From: Flavobacterium sp. KACC 22761
GTDB taxonomy: Bacteria; Bacteroidota; Bacteroidia; Flavobacteriales; Flavobacteriaceae
DNA: 64,000 bases
NCBI RefSeq assembly: GCF_034058155.1
Contig: NZ_CP139148.1
Coordinates: 3,410,001 to 3,474,000, forward strand
Reading direction: 5' to 3'
Positions 25,208-34,742 of the stretch are shown here, piece after piece; the stretch's first letter is position 1, and every line of letters starts with the position of its first letter. The translations under genes and the position numbers were made by a program. The notes below the pieces were generated by a model. The model saw only the letters and a list, made by a program, of their open reading frames with translations, did not search any database and was not told the DNA's origin.

Positions 25208-27301
25208 ATGAGCAAAGCAATATATATTGCCACAAGTGACCACAATAGCGGAAAATCGATTATTACGCTTGGAGTGATGAGCATTTTAATTGGCAAAACG
25301 GCTAAAGTGGGATATTTTAGGCCTATTATTGAAGATTTTGTAGATGGTGAAAAAGACAATCATATTGAAACAGTTTTGTCTTATTTTAACCTTGATATAA
25401 AGTTTGAAGATGCTTATGCAATAACAAAAAGCAAACTGATCAAGAAAAAAAATAAAGGCAAAATAGGAGAGGTTTTAGACTTGATTATTGAAAAATATAA
25501 AAAACTTGAAGACCGTTTTGACTTTGTCTTGGTTGAAGGAACAAGCTTTACCGGCGAAGGAACTTCGATTGAACTGGATTTGAATGTCTTAATTGCTAAA
25601 AATCTTGGAATTCCAACTATTATTATAGGTTCAGGAGTTGGAAAAACATTAGAAGAATTAGTTGACAGCTTATATTTGGTTTATGATTCCTTTAAAGTAA
25701 AAGAAGTTGAGGTTTTGTCAGTTTTTGCAAATAAAGTACAGCCTGAGAATATTAAATTGGTTACCAAAAGTCTTCAAAAAAGTTTGCCGCCAAGTGTTTT
25801 GGTCAATACAATTCCGCTTATTTCAAGTTTGAACAATCCTACGATGCAAGAAATTGTAAATGCGCTTAATGCCAAAGTTTTGTTTGGAGAAAATTATCTG
25901 AACAATGAGATCGGGCATTACAGTGTAGGAGCAATGCAATTGCATAATTATTTGGTTCACCTGAATAATAATGCATTGGTTATTACACCTGGAGATCGTT
26001 CAGATATTATTTTAGGTGCTTTGCAAGCAAATGAATCAGCAAATTATCCCACGATTTCAGGAATTATTTTAACCGGAAATATAGTGCCTGAAGACAGTAT
26101 TTTAAAATTAATCGAAGGACTTTCGGCAGTAGTGCCAATTATTGCAGTCGATGGCGGAACATACCACATTACTAATAAAATTGGATCAATAAAATCTGAA
26201 ATTTATGCCAATAACACGCATAAAATAGAAACTTCAATCAATACATTTGAGAAATATGTTGAAATCGAAGCGCTTTCTCAACGCGTAATTACTTTTGAGC
26301 CAGAAGGCATGACGCCAAAAATGTTTCAGTATAATATGGTCAAAAGAGCCAAACAACACCGAAAACATATTGTATTGCCAGAAGGGAATGATGACAGAAT
26401 CATTTTGGCGGCTTCGCGATTGATGGATATGGATGTAGTTGATATTTCGATCATTGGAGAAAAAAAACAAGTCGAAAGCAAAGTTGCTGAACTTGGAGTT
26501 ACTTTAGATTTTTCAAAAGTGCAGATTATTAATCCAAAAGAATCAGAACTTTTTGAGGATTATGCTAACACCTATTACGAGCTTAGAAAAGCTAAGAACA
26601 TAAGTATAACCATGGCAAGAGATTTAATGGAAGATGTTTCGTATTTTGGAACCATGATGGTCTATAAAGGCCACGCAGATGGAATGGTTTCGGGCGCGGC
26701 GCATACTACGCAACATACGATTTTGCCAGCTTTACAATTCATTAAAACAAAACCAAATTCATCTGTAGTTTCTTCCGTATTCTTTATGTGTCTGGAAGAT
26801 CGAGTTTCGGTATTTGGAGATTGTGCGATTAATCCAAATCCAACCGCCGAACAATTGGCAGAAATTGCGATTTCATCAGCGGAATCTAGTGCAGCTTTCG
26901 GAATTGAGCCAAAAATCGCGATGCTGTCGTATTCATCTGGTGCATCAGGAAAAGGTGATGAAGTAGATAAAGTGAGAACAGCAACAGAAATTGTAAAACA
27001 AAAGCGTCCTGATTTAAAAATCGAAGGACCAATTCAATATGACGCTGCCGTTGACCGAGCTGTAGGAAAAAGCAAAATGCCAGATTCTGAAGTGGCAGGA
27101 CAAGCGAGCGTATTGATTTTCCCAGATTTAAATACAGGAAATAATACCTATAAAGCCGTTCAAAGAGAAACTGGAGCTTTAGCCATAGGTCCGATGCTAC
27201 AAGGCTTAAATAAGCCGGTAAACGACTTAAGCCGTGGTTGCACGGTTGATGATATTATCAATACGGTTGTGATCACAGCAATTCAAGCACAAGGAATTTA
27301 A
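25208..27301 (+). CDS. pta: Phosphate acetyltransferase
   Basis: Converts acetyl-CoA and phosphate to acetyl phosphate. The 697 residues are the long form: an N-terminal P-loop domain of the BioD/CobQ type (ATSDHNSGKSIITLGV near residue 8-23), a central DRTGG domain (about 215-330), and the C-terminal PTA catalytic domain (about 375-695, with KHIVLPEGNDDRIILAA, SYSSGASGKGDEVDKV and GPIQYDAAVDRAVG). It pairs with ackA 135 bases downstream; between them lies a REP-like repeat. Together they form the acetate overflow pathway. Confidence 0.98.
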   Translation: MSKAIYIATSDHNSGKSIITLGVMSILIGKTAKVGYFRPIIEDFVDGEKDNHIETVLSYFNLDIKFEDAYAITKSKLIKKKNKGKIGEVLDLIIEKYKKLEDRFDFVLVEGTSFTGEGTSIELDLNVLIAKNLGIPTIIIGSGVGKTLEELVDSLYLVYDSFKVKEVEVLSVFANKVQPENIKLVTKSLQKSLPPSVLVNTIPLISSLNNPTMQEIVNALNAKVLFGENYLNNEIGHYSVGAMQLHNYLVHLNNNALVITPGDRSDIILGALQANESANYPTISGIILTGNIVPEDSILKLIEGLSAVVPIIAVDGGTYHITNKIGSIKSEIYANNTHKIETSINTFEKYVEIEALSQRVITFEPEGMTPKMFQYNMVKRAKQHRKHIVLPEGNDDRIILAASRLMDMDVVDISIIGEKKQVESKVAELGVTLDFSKVQIINPKESELFEDYANTYYELRKAKNISITMARDLMEDVSYFGTMMVYKGHADGMVSGAAHTTQHTILPALQFIKTKPNSSVVSSVFFMCLEDRVSVFGDCAINPNPTAEQLAEIAISSAESSAAFGIEPKIAMLSYSSGASGKGDEVDKVRTATEIVKQKRPDLKIEGPIQYDAAVDRAVGKSKMPDSEVAGQASVLIFPDLNTGNNTYKAVQRETGALAIGPMLQGLNKPVNDLSRGCTVDDIINTVVITAIQAQGI

Positions 27302-27320
27302 TTAATTTAAAATAATAATC

Positions 27321-27372
27321 AGGCTGAGCGTAGTCGAAGCCCTTTTGAGCCTTCGACTACGTTCAGGATGAC
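27321..27372. repeat. REP-like inverted repeat, second copy
   Basis: The left arm CTGAGCGTAGTCGAAG and right arm CTTCGACTACGTTCAGGATG enclose a short loop, between pta and ackA. It is the same family as 3841-3907. It may attenuate or stabilise the pta-ackA message. Confidence 0.7.
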
Positions 27373-27393
27373 AATAAACACTAAAATAGAAAA

Positions 27394-27425
27394 CTTAGAA
27401 GCTTAGCATCTTAGAACCTTAGCAA
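27394..27425. repeat. Octamer tract upstream of ackA
   Basis: Four perfectly phased octamers, CTTAGAAG, CTTAGCAT, CTTAGAAC, CTTAGCAA, ending 11 bases before the ackA start. Confidence 0.7.
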
Positions 27426-27436
27426 CTTTAAAAAAA

Positions 27437-28621
27437 ATGAAAATACTAATTATAAACTCAGGAAGTTCATCAATCAAATATCAATTAATGGTTATGCCGG
27501 AAAACGAAGTAATTTGTTCTGGTATGATTGACAGAATTGGTTTAGAAACTTCAAATGTTACTTTTAAAACTTCTTCAAACGGAATTGAGGAATCACTTCC
27601 TATTCCAAATCATAAAGTAGGCTTGCAAAAAGTTGCCAATATGCTTTTGGATGCCGAAAAAGGAGTAATTAAATCAACTTCAGAAATTGCGGCAGTTGGG
27701 CATCGCGTTGTGCATGGCGGAAGCGATTTTAGCGATACCGTAAAAATCGATGAAAAAGTAAAAGCAAAAATCAAGCAACTTTTTGAATTGGCACCGTTGC
27801 ATAATCCGGCAAATTTAGAAGGAATTAATGTTGCTGAAGAGATTTTCAGTTCTGCAGAGCAAATTGCTGTTTTTGACACGGCTTTTCACCAAACGATGCC
27901 TGAAGTAGCCTATAAATACGCAATTCCAAATTATCTATTGACAGAAAACAAAGTGCGTGTTTACGGTTTTCACGGAACGAGCCATAAATACGTTTCTGAA
28001 AAAGCCATTAAGTATTTAAAAGATAATTCAAAAATAATTACCATTCACCTAGGAAACGGCTGTAGTATGGCCGCAATTAAGGACGGAAAATGTATTGATA
28101 CCACAATGGGATTTTCACCTTCAAATGGTTTGATTATGGGAACTCGTGCGGGCGATATTGACCAGTCTGTCATTTTTTATATGATCAAAAATTTAGGATA
28201 TACTCCAGATGAAGTAAATGCAGTTTTGCTGAAACAAAGCGGTATGCTAGGCCTTACAGGCTATAGCGATTTAAGAGATATTGAAGCTGAAGCCGAAAAA
28301 GGAAATAAAGATTGCCAATTAGCATTACAAATGAATGCTTATAGAATTAAAAAGACAATTGGTGCTTATGTAGCAGCTTTAAATGGCTTAAACGCAATTG
28401 TTTTTACGGCTGGAATTGGCGAAAATTCATCTTACATGCGAAATTTGGTTTGTGCAGATATGGATTATTTCGGAATTGAAATTGATTCAGAAAAAAATCA
28501 AATTCGTTCAAAAGAAGTGAGAGAAATCAATAAATCAAATTCAAGAGCTAAAGTTTTGGTTGTCCCAACTGATGAAGAATATGAAATTGCAAATCAAGTT
28601 TTTCAGTTGTTAAAAAATTAA
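27437..28621 (+). CDS. ackA: Acetate kinase
   Basis: Transfers phosphate from acetyl phosphate to ADP, giving ATP and acetate in the cytosol. The 394 residues show the ASKHA-fold motifs: ILIINSGSSSIKYQL at the start, VVHGGSDF, FDTAFHQTMP, GFHGTSHKYVSE, IHLGNGCSMAAIKDGK and GTRAGDIDQSV, then VFTAGIGENSSYMR. The length is normal. A strong hairpin terminator follows at 28644-28670, separating it from the PUL regulator. Confidence 0.98.
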   Translation: MKILIINSGSSSIKYQLMVMPENEVICSGMIDRIGLETSNVTFKTSSNGIEESLPIPNHKVGLQKVANMLLDAEKGVIKSTSEIAAVGHRVVHGGSDFSDTVKIDEKVKAKIKQLFELAPLHNPANLEGINVAEEIFSSAEQIAVFDTAFHQTMPEVAYKYAIPNYLLTENKVRVYGFHGTSHKYVSEKAIKYLKDNSKIITIHLGNGCSMAAIKDGKCIDTTMGFSPSNGLIMGTRAGDIDQSVIFYMIKNLGYTPDEVNAVLLKQSGMLGLTGYSDLRDIEAEAEKGNKDCQLALQMNAYRIKKTIGAYVAALNGLNAIVFTAGIGENSSYMRNLVCADMDYFGIEIDSEKNQIRSKEVREINKSNSRAKVLVVPTDEEYEIANQVFQLLKN

Positions 28622-28643
28622 AATTGAACCATTCTAAACTTTT

Positions 28644-28670
28644 AAAGCTTCTCCTTTGAGAAGCTTTTTT
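28644..28670 (+). terminator. ackA terminator
   Basis: AAAGCTTCTC / GAGAAGCTTT hairpin with loop CTTT, followed by a T-run. Confidence 0.85.
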
Positions 28671-28684
28671 ACTTCTTAAAATTG

Positions 28685-28692
28685 TATCTTTG
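28685..28692 (+). promoter_or_regulatory. -7 promoter element of the PUL regulator
   Basis: TATCTTTG is an exact TAnnTTTG match. Transcription would start near 28699, which makes the translation start at TTG 28711 the likely one rather than the TTG or GTG at 28690-28695. Confidence 0.65.
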
Positions 28693-28710
28693 GTGACAAA
28701 ACTGAATATC

Positions 28711-31455
28711 TTGAAATCGATACTTTTAAAATCACTTTTCTTCTTTTTCATTGCTTTTCAAATTCAAGCACAAGAATTACTTCCTTTCGTTGAAAATTAT
28801 AATAAATCAGATTATCAGGGCGATAATCAAATTTGGAATATTGCCCAGGGAAATGATAAAGCCATGTATTTTGCCAACAACCATTATTTGTTGCGATATG
28901 ATGGCGTTGTTTGGGAAAAATATTCCTTGCCAAATAAAACCATTATCCGTTCGATATTAATTGAAGGTGACCGAATTTATTCGGGTTCTTATAAGGAATT
29001 TGGTTATTGGCAAAGGAAAGATGGAAAAATGCAGTACATTTCAATTACGAAAAATCTGCGTTTGTTTGATGAAAAAGACAATGAAGAAATCTGGAAAATT
29101 TTCAGATTTAATGGTTCCTTATACTTTCAGTCGTTTAATGATGTTTTTATTTACGACGGAAAACACATTAAAAAAATCAAATTCCCATTCTTAATTTCGT
29201 ATTGTTTTGTTGTCGATCAAAATCTTTATGTAGCTTCTGTCGATAAAGGTATTTTTAGAATGCAGGACTCTAAAATTGCAAGTCCAAAAGGATGGCACGT
29301 TCTGAAAAACACGGTTGTTCATGCGGTTGAAAAATATCACGGAAAGACCTATATTTTTACGCATAAAAGAGGCGTTTTTGTTGTAGAGAAAAACGGTTTG
29401 AGCCCATGGCAAAGTCCATTAAATGAAACTTTAAAAGGAACCGGAATCAATGTTGCCAAATTTATTAAAAACGATAAACTCGTAATTGGAACCGGAAATA
29501 AAGGGGTGTTTATTTATGATATTGCTTCGCAGACGTATAAAAACATTGACCGAAATAATGTTTTGATGAACAATTCGGTTTTGTGCATTGGTTTTGATAA
29601 AGAACAAGATTTGTGGCTTGGTTTAGATAACGGAATTGCACATGTTGAAGTCAATTCTCCAATTTCATTTTTTTATGATAATTCGGGTATTTTAGGATCT
29701 GTTTATTCTGTTGCCACAATTGACAAAGGCTATTTGATTGCCTCAAATCATGGTATTTTTGAGTTTGATTCGGGAAATTTCAAAATGTTTCCCAATACAC
29801 AAGGCCAAGGTTGGAATATTACCAAAATTGGAAATAAATATGTAATCGGTCACAATGACGGAACATTTTGCTACGAAAATGGCGCATTGACAAAAGTCAA
29901 TAATGTTAGTGGCGGATGGAATTTGTCAAAAAGTATCATCAACGAAACTTATTTTCAATCTACTTACAGCGGAATTTTGGTTTATGACAATGCTTTAAAC
30001 TTACAGCAAAGCAAAGTAATTAATGATTTTACAAAACCAATAAAATATGTTGCTCAAAATAAAAAAAATGAAATTTGGGCTGCCGATAATTATCGAGGAT
30101 TATATAGAGTTCTTTTTGATGATAATTTTAGAACCAAAAAAGTTGAAAATATCACCCAACAGAGCAGAATAGAAAATGATTTTGGCGTTAAGATTTTCGA
30201 GTTTCGTGATGAAATACTCTTCTTAATTAATAATGTTTGGTATACTTTCAACTCGATTTCAAATAAATTAGAAACAAACGAATTGTTTAATACAAATTTC
30301 AAGAATGTTTCTGATGTTGTTGCGATCGACGAGAATCATTTTATCGTACTTCAGGATGGTATTTTATATCATATTTATGCAACGGGCAACAAATTTGTCT
30401 GGAACATGATTCAGGAGAAATATTATAAAGGAAAATTGATTAATGAGAATTTGCGCATCTTCAAAAGCAAAAATCATTATTTGATGAATCTCGATGACGG
30501 ATTTATATCACTTCAACTCTCGTATGAAAACAAACAAAACGAAGCCGTAAAAGTTGAAGCGTATAATGATAATGTTTTATTAGAAAATGAAGGCAAAATA
30601 AAGCACAATACTGAGCTCAGAATAAATGTAATTTCTGGAATTTATGGCGCCAGCAAACCTAATTTGTTTTATAAAATTAATGGAGGGAAAAACTATTTTC
30701 CAATTTCAAATGGAACAATCGTTTTAAACAATTTAAATAGTGGCTACCATTCGATAGAGATTTTTAAACATGATGGTGCCAATTATGATGAGGTTTCAAG
30801 TTTTGAATTTAAAGTCGCTCAACCTTGGTATTTTTCTTTTTGGATGATTCTGCTTTATTTGCTCGTTGTTGGTGCAGTATTATTCTTTTACTACAAATGG
30901 AACAAACTCCGTTATACGCAAAAATTAAAACTTCAAGCAGAAGAACTGAAGCATCAGCGTGAAATTCTGGAAATGGAATTAAAAAAAGAAAATGAATTGA
31001 ATATTCAGGAATATGAAAAACACATTCTTGAATTAGAATTGCAGACCAAATCCTCTGAAGTTGCTGGAAAATCTTTGTCTATAGCGAAGCAAAGTGAAAT
31101 GATTGATAAAATTCAGAATATTTTAGACTCAGAAAAAGATTTTAATAAACTGAAAAGTGAAATCAAAAAAGCCATCAAAATTAATGAGGTCAATAAACAC
31201 GAATGGGAGATTTTTGAAACCAATTTGAATCAGATCCATAATGAGTTTATTATAAATCTTTCTAAAAAGTTTCCAAATCTTACTCCAAAAGATATAAAGC
31301 TCTGCGTTTATCTTAAAATGAACCTTTCTTCCAAGGAAATTGCACCTATGATGAACATCTCCTTTAGAGGCGTGGAATTGCACAGATATCGTTTAAGAAA
31401 GAAACTTAATCTAAATCAGGAGGAAAACCTGTCAAAGTTTTTATTAACTCTGTAA
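28711..31455 (+). CDS. Propeller-type PUL regulator with LuxR-like HTH
   Basis: A 914-residue one-protein signal transducer. From TTG 28711 it begins as a signal peptide (MKSILLKSLFFFFIAFQIQA). A large periplasmic beta-propeller (about residues 25-600), a Y_Y_Y-like domain (about 615-705), one transmembrane helix (about 708-731, WMILLYLLVVGAVLFFYYKW), a cytosolic coiled coil and a C-terminal HTH of LuxR type (LTPKDIKLCVYLKMNLSSKE, about 850-903). Unlike hybrid two-component systems it has no kinase or receiver. It most likely senses oligosaccharides in the periplasm and switches on the adjacent SusC/D locus. No ATG start exists in frame. Confidence 0.88.
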   Translation: MKSILLKSLFFFFIAFQIQAQELLPFVENYNKSDYQGDNQIWNIAQGNDKAMYFANNHYLLRYDGVVWEKYSLPNKTIIRSILIEGDRIYSGSYKEFGYWQRKDGKMQYISITKNLRLFDEKDNEEIWKIFRFNGSLYFQSFNDVFIYDGKHIKKIKFPFLISYCFVVDQNLYVASVDKGIFRMQDSKIASPKGWHVLKNTVVHAVEKYHGKTYIFTHKRGVFVVEKNGLSPWQSPLNETLKGTGINVAKFIKNDKLVIGTGNKGVFIYDIASQTYKNIDRNNVLMNNSVLCIGFDKEQDLWLGLDNGIAHVEVNSPISFFYDNSGILGSVYSVATIDKGYLIASNHGIFEFDSGNFKMFPNTQGQGWNITKIGNKYVIGHNDGTFCYENGALTKVNNVSGGWNLSKSIINETYFQSTYSGILVYDNALNLQQSKVINDFTKPIKYVAQNKKNEIWAADNYRGLYRVLFDDNFRTKKVENITQQSRIENDFGVKIFEFRDEILFLINNVWYTFNSISNKLETNELFNTNFKNVSDVVAIDENHFIVLQDGILYHIYATGNKFVWNMIQEKYYKGKLINENLRIFKSKNHYLMNLDDGFISLQLSYENKQNEAVKVEAYNDNVLLENEGKIKHNTELRINVISGIYGASKPNLFYKINGGKNYFPISNGTIVLNNLNSGYHSIEIFKHDGANYDEVSSFEFKVAQPWYFSFWMILLYLLVVGAVLFFYYKWNKLRYTQKLKLQAEELKHQREILEMELKKENELNIQEYEKHILELELQTKSSEVAGKSLSIAKQSEMIDKIQNILDSEKDFNKLKSEIKKAIKINEVNKHEWEIFETNLNQIHNEFIINLSKKFPNLTPKDIKLCVYLKMNLSSKEIAPMMNISFRGVELHRYRLRKKLNLNQEENLSKFLLTL

Positions 31456-31525
31456 GATTCGCATTTAAATTTTAAAAATATTCTATTTTTTCAGTTCTTT
31501 TTTTATAGAATTCCAATACATCATT

Positions 31526-31648
31526 ACTACATCATAAGGTTATGTTAAAGAAAATATATTAACATTTATAATGCTGATTTTTAGTAATATATGAATGTTT
31601 TTTAACATAATGATGTAGCTATGTAGTAGTGCAAATTGATGTACTACA
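31526..31648 (+). promoter_or_regulatory. Inverted repeats upstream of susC
   Basis: CTACATCAT..TTATGTTAA (31528-31548, with a 4-base insert) is mirrored by TTAACATAATGATGTAG (31602-31618). A second inverted pair GTAGTA / TACTAC lies at 31624-31646. Candidate operator or leader structure for the PUL; the HTH of the upstream regulator could bind here. Confidence 0.4.
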
Positions 31649-31699
31649 ACGTTGTAATTGTTTAATTTGGCTCTACTAACTTAAACGATTACGTACTGT

Positions 31700-34600
31700 A
31701 TGAAAAATTTTATTTTTAGCTTTTTAGCGCTCTTGTTGCTGCCTACATATATGATGGGGCAGGCTCAAGCAATTAAAGGGAAAGTAGTAGACAGTAATGG
31801 AATGGGAGTTCCAGGAGCAATAATTAGCGCTCCAGAATCCAGAACATCTGCTGATGCTGACTTCGATGGTAATTTTACCATTAATGCTAAAGTTGGAGAA
31901 ACTCTAAAAATCTCTATGCTTGGTTTTGATTCTGTTTCTGTGCCAGCTACTGCAGGAGCAATGTCAATTACTCTAAAAGAAGCAGGCGATACTGCTTTAA
32001 AAGAAGTTGTGGTTATTGGTTATGGAACAAGAAAGAAAGTAGATAACACTACTGCTATTTCATCTATTAAAGCAGAGGAAATTACTAAAACGAAAGTAAT
32101 AAACGCTTCACAAGCTATTCAAGGTAAAGCGGCTGGTGTTCAGGTAATTTCGTCTGATTTGCCAGGGAGCACCCCTTCTGTTGTTATTAGAGGTTTAGGA
32201 ACGGCATTAGGAGGAAGAAATCCTCTATATATTGTTGATGGTATGCAGACAGAAAACATCAACAATATCAACGCAAATGATATTACCTCTTATGAAATCT
32301 TAAAAGATGCCTCTGCATTAGCAATCTACGGAACTCGTGCTGCAAATGGAGTTATCATTATTACAACTAAAAAAGGTACAGGAGATAAAGTTTCTGTAGA
32401 AATAGAAAGTTTTGGAGGTGTAAGACAGCCACTTAAGAAAGTTAAGATGGCAGGAAGCAATAAATATGCTTATTACTCAAACGCTGCTTTGCAATCTACA
32501 ACCTTTTCTCAGGATCAGCCTGTAAATACGGATTGGTTTGATGAAATTACAAGAACCGGAAGTTATACTCAAAATAACGTTTCAATTTCAGGATCTTCAG
32601 AACATATCAAGTATTTTTTCAGTTTAGGAAACTACGAAGAAAAAGCTGTTTTAAATGGACTTGATTACGGAAGAACTACTTTTAGAAATAATAATGAATA
32701 CAAAATTTCTAAAAAACTTACTTTGAATCAAACTTTTAGCTTTACATCAGCTAATTCTTCTCCAAAACCATTAAGTGCATTTACAAATGCTTACAAACAA
32801 TCTCCTATTGTACCGGTTTATTTTCCTGATGGCAAATATGGTGTATCTCGTGTAGGTGATAATGGTTTTGCAAGTGAAACAGGTTCTTCATTTAATAATG
32901 TTGGAAATCCAGTTGCTCAATTGGATTTTTATGACGAACAACAAAAAAGTGTGACACTTCAAGGTGGATTGAAGTTAGATTATGAAATCTTAAAAGGATT
33001 AAAATTTACTTCACAATTTAATGGTGAGTATTATACTTGGAAACAATATAATTTCAATGACACAAAAAATATCTGGTTAGCAGCAAATCCTAACAAAGTG
33101 GATAGTGATTATGCTAAAGAATTTCCTAATGCAAATATTAATTTATTGACAAAAGGAAGAGAAGATTATTTCAATTGGAATTTGTCTAATTATTTGACAT
33201 ATAATAAGTTGTTTGCCAATATTCATGATGTAGAGGTGACAGCTGGTATTGAAACTTCGGTAAAAGGTCCAAGAGAAACACTTACTATTGCTAGAAAAAA
33301 TGTAAACCCAGATTCTAATTATTGGGCATTGAATGATCCTAATGCTGGACATGGAGTTGAATATGCTGCATCAGTAACTAGCTTATATAATATAGTTTTC
33401 AACGAAACTAAATTGGCTTCTTATTTTGGACGTTTCCAATATAAATTAATGGATAGATATTTGGTTACTGGAACACTTAGACGTGATGGATCATCAAACT
33501 TTGGTAAAGATTACCGTTGGGGAACATTTCCTGCTTTCGGTTTAGGATGGGTGATAACAAAAGAAAGTTTTATGTCTGATGTTACAGCAATTAATTTGTT
33601 GAAATTAAGAGGAGGCTGGGGTAAATTAGGTAATCAAAATGTACCACTTAACAATCAATCTTACGCTTCTGGAAAAAATGCTTATTTAGGAGGTTCTATC
33701 CTAAATGAAGGTACTACAATTAGTTCTCAAATTGATCCTACTTTATCTTGGGAAATTACAGAGGAATCTTCTGTAGGTTTAGATTTCGAAATCTTAAATA
33801 GCAGATTAAAAGGAACTTTTGATTTGTATGACAAAAATACATCAAATGTAATTTTATATACAAAACCTTATATGACATCAGGTCTTACCGATCAGTCGCC
33901 ATCACACGTAGGGGAAGTTTCAAACAAAGGTTATGAAATTTCATTGCGTTGGGATGATAAAATTGGCGACAATTTCAGTTATTGGATTGGTGGTAACTTC
34001 TCTAATAATAAAAACGAACTTACAGGTTTAAAAGATGCTATTTTATCTCCAGTTGTTGGTGGAAGTTTAGGAAATGGACAAACTACTAAATTATTGGATA
34101 ATACTACAATTGGACAACCTTTAGGAAGTTTCTACATTTATGATTATGCTGGCTTTGACGCTACAAACGGAAAAATGTTGTACTATAACGCAGCAGGAGA
34201 CAAAGTTACTCAAGATGCATTAAATGCAAATACAGACAGAAAATATGTTGGATCTAGTTTGCCAAAAACAAACTATGGAGTTACGTTAGGATTCAACTAC
34301 AAAAACTTTGATTTTTCTGTTGACGGATATGGAACGGGCGGTGCTAAAGTTTACAATGGTAAAAAAGCACAACGTTTTGCAGGAGAAAATATTGAAGATG
34401 CAATCGCTACTGATTTCTGGACACCAAATAATTTGACAGCTTCAAACCCTGCACCATTTAATCAGGTACCAGTTGCTTCTACTTATTATTTAGAGTCAGG
34501 TGATTTCTTCAGAATCAACAATATTACTGTAGGATACAAATTGCCTATACAAGAAAATAATTTTATTAGCGCTTGCAGAATTTATGTAAATGCTATTAAT

Positions 34601-34738
34601 CCATTTATTACACAAAAATTCTCAGGATTCTCTCCAGAATTAAATGGAGACGGAAATCCATATGGTACTCAAGGAGTTGAGCTTGATGCTTACCCAACAT
34701 TGAGATCATTTGTAATTGGTGCTAATTTAAAATTTTAA
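31700..34738 (+). CDS. SusC/RagA-type TonB-dependent outer-membrane transporter
   Basis: A 1012-residue outer-membrane receptor that imports oligosaccharides with SusD. Layout: signal peptide (to about residue 20), carboxypeptidase-D-regulatory-like domain (about 24-95, IKGKVVDSNGMGVPGAIIS), TonB-box region (KEVVVIGYGT), plug domain to about residue 225 with the SusC signature LKDASALAIYGTRAANGVII, then the 22-strand barrel ending in a C-terminal phenylalanine (IGANLKF). It is four bases from susD, so they are cotranscribed. Ligand inferred from the enzymes, probably a beta-glucan. Confidence 0.96.
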   Translation: MKNFIFSFLALLLLPTYMMGQAQAIKGKVVDSNGMGVPGAIISAPESRTSADADFDGNFTINAKVGETLKISMLGFDSVSVPATAGAMSITLKEAGDTALKEVVVIGYGTRKKVDNTTAISSIKAEEITKTKVINASQAIQGKAAGVQVISSDLPGSTPSVVIRGLGTALGGRNPLYIVDGMQTENINNINANDITSYEILKDASALAIYGTRAANGVIIITTKKGTGDKVSVEIESFGGVRQPLKKVKMAGSNKYAYYSNAALQSTTFSQDQPVNTDWFDEITRTGSYTQNNVSISGSSEHIKYFFSLGNYEEKAVLNGLDYGRTTFRNNNEYKISKKLTLNQTFSFTSANSSPKPLSAFTNAYKQSPIVPVYFPDGKYGVSRVGDNGFASETGSSFNNVGNPVAQLDFYDEQQKSVTLQGGLKLDYEILKGLKFTSQFNGEYYTWKQYNFNDTKNIWLAANPNKVDSDYAKEFPNANINLLTKGREDYFNWNLSNYLTYNKLFANIHDVEVTAGIETSVKGPRETLTIARKNVNPDSNYWALNDPNAGHGVEYAASVTSLYNIVFNETKLASYFGRFQYKLMDRYLVTGTLRRDGSSNFGKDYRWGTFPAFGLGWVITKESFMSDVTAINLLKLRGGWGKLGNQNVPLNNQSYASGKNAYLGGSILNEGTTISSQIDPTLSWEITEESSVGLDFEILNSRLKGTFDLYDKNTSNVILYTKPYMTSGLTDQSPSHVGEVSNKGYEISLRWDDKIGDNFSYWIGGNFSNNKNELTGLKDAILSPVVGGSLGNGQTTKLLDNTTIGQPLGSFYIYDYAGFDATNGKMLYYNAAGDKVTQDALNANTDRKYVGSSLPKTNYGVTLGFNYKNFDFSVDGYGTGGAKVYNGKKAQRFAGENIEDAIATDFWTPNNLTASNPAPFNQVPVASTYYLESGDFFRINNITVGYKLPIQENNFISACRIYVNAINPFITQKFSGFSPELNGDGNPYGTQGVELDAYPTLRSFVIGANLKF

Positions 34739-34742
34739 AAAG

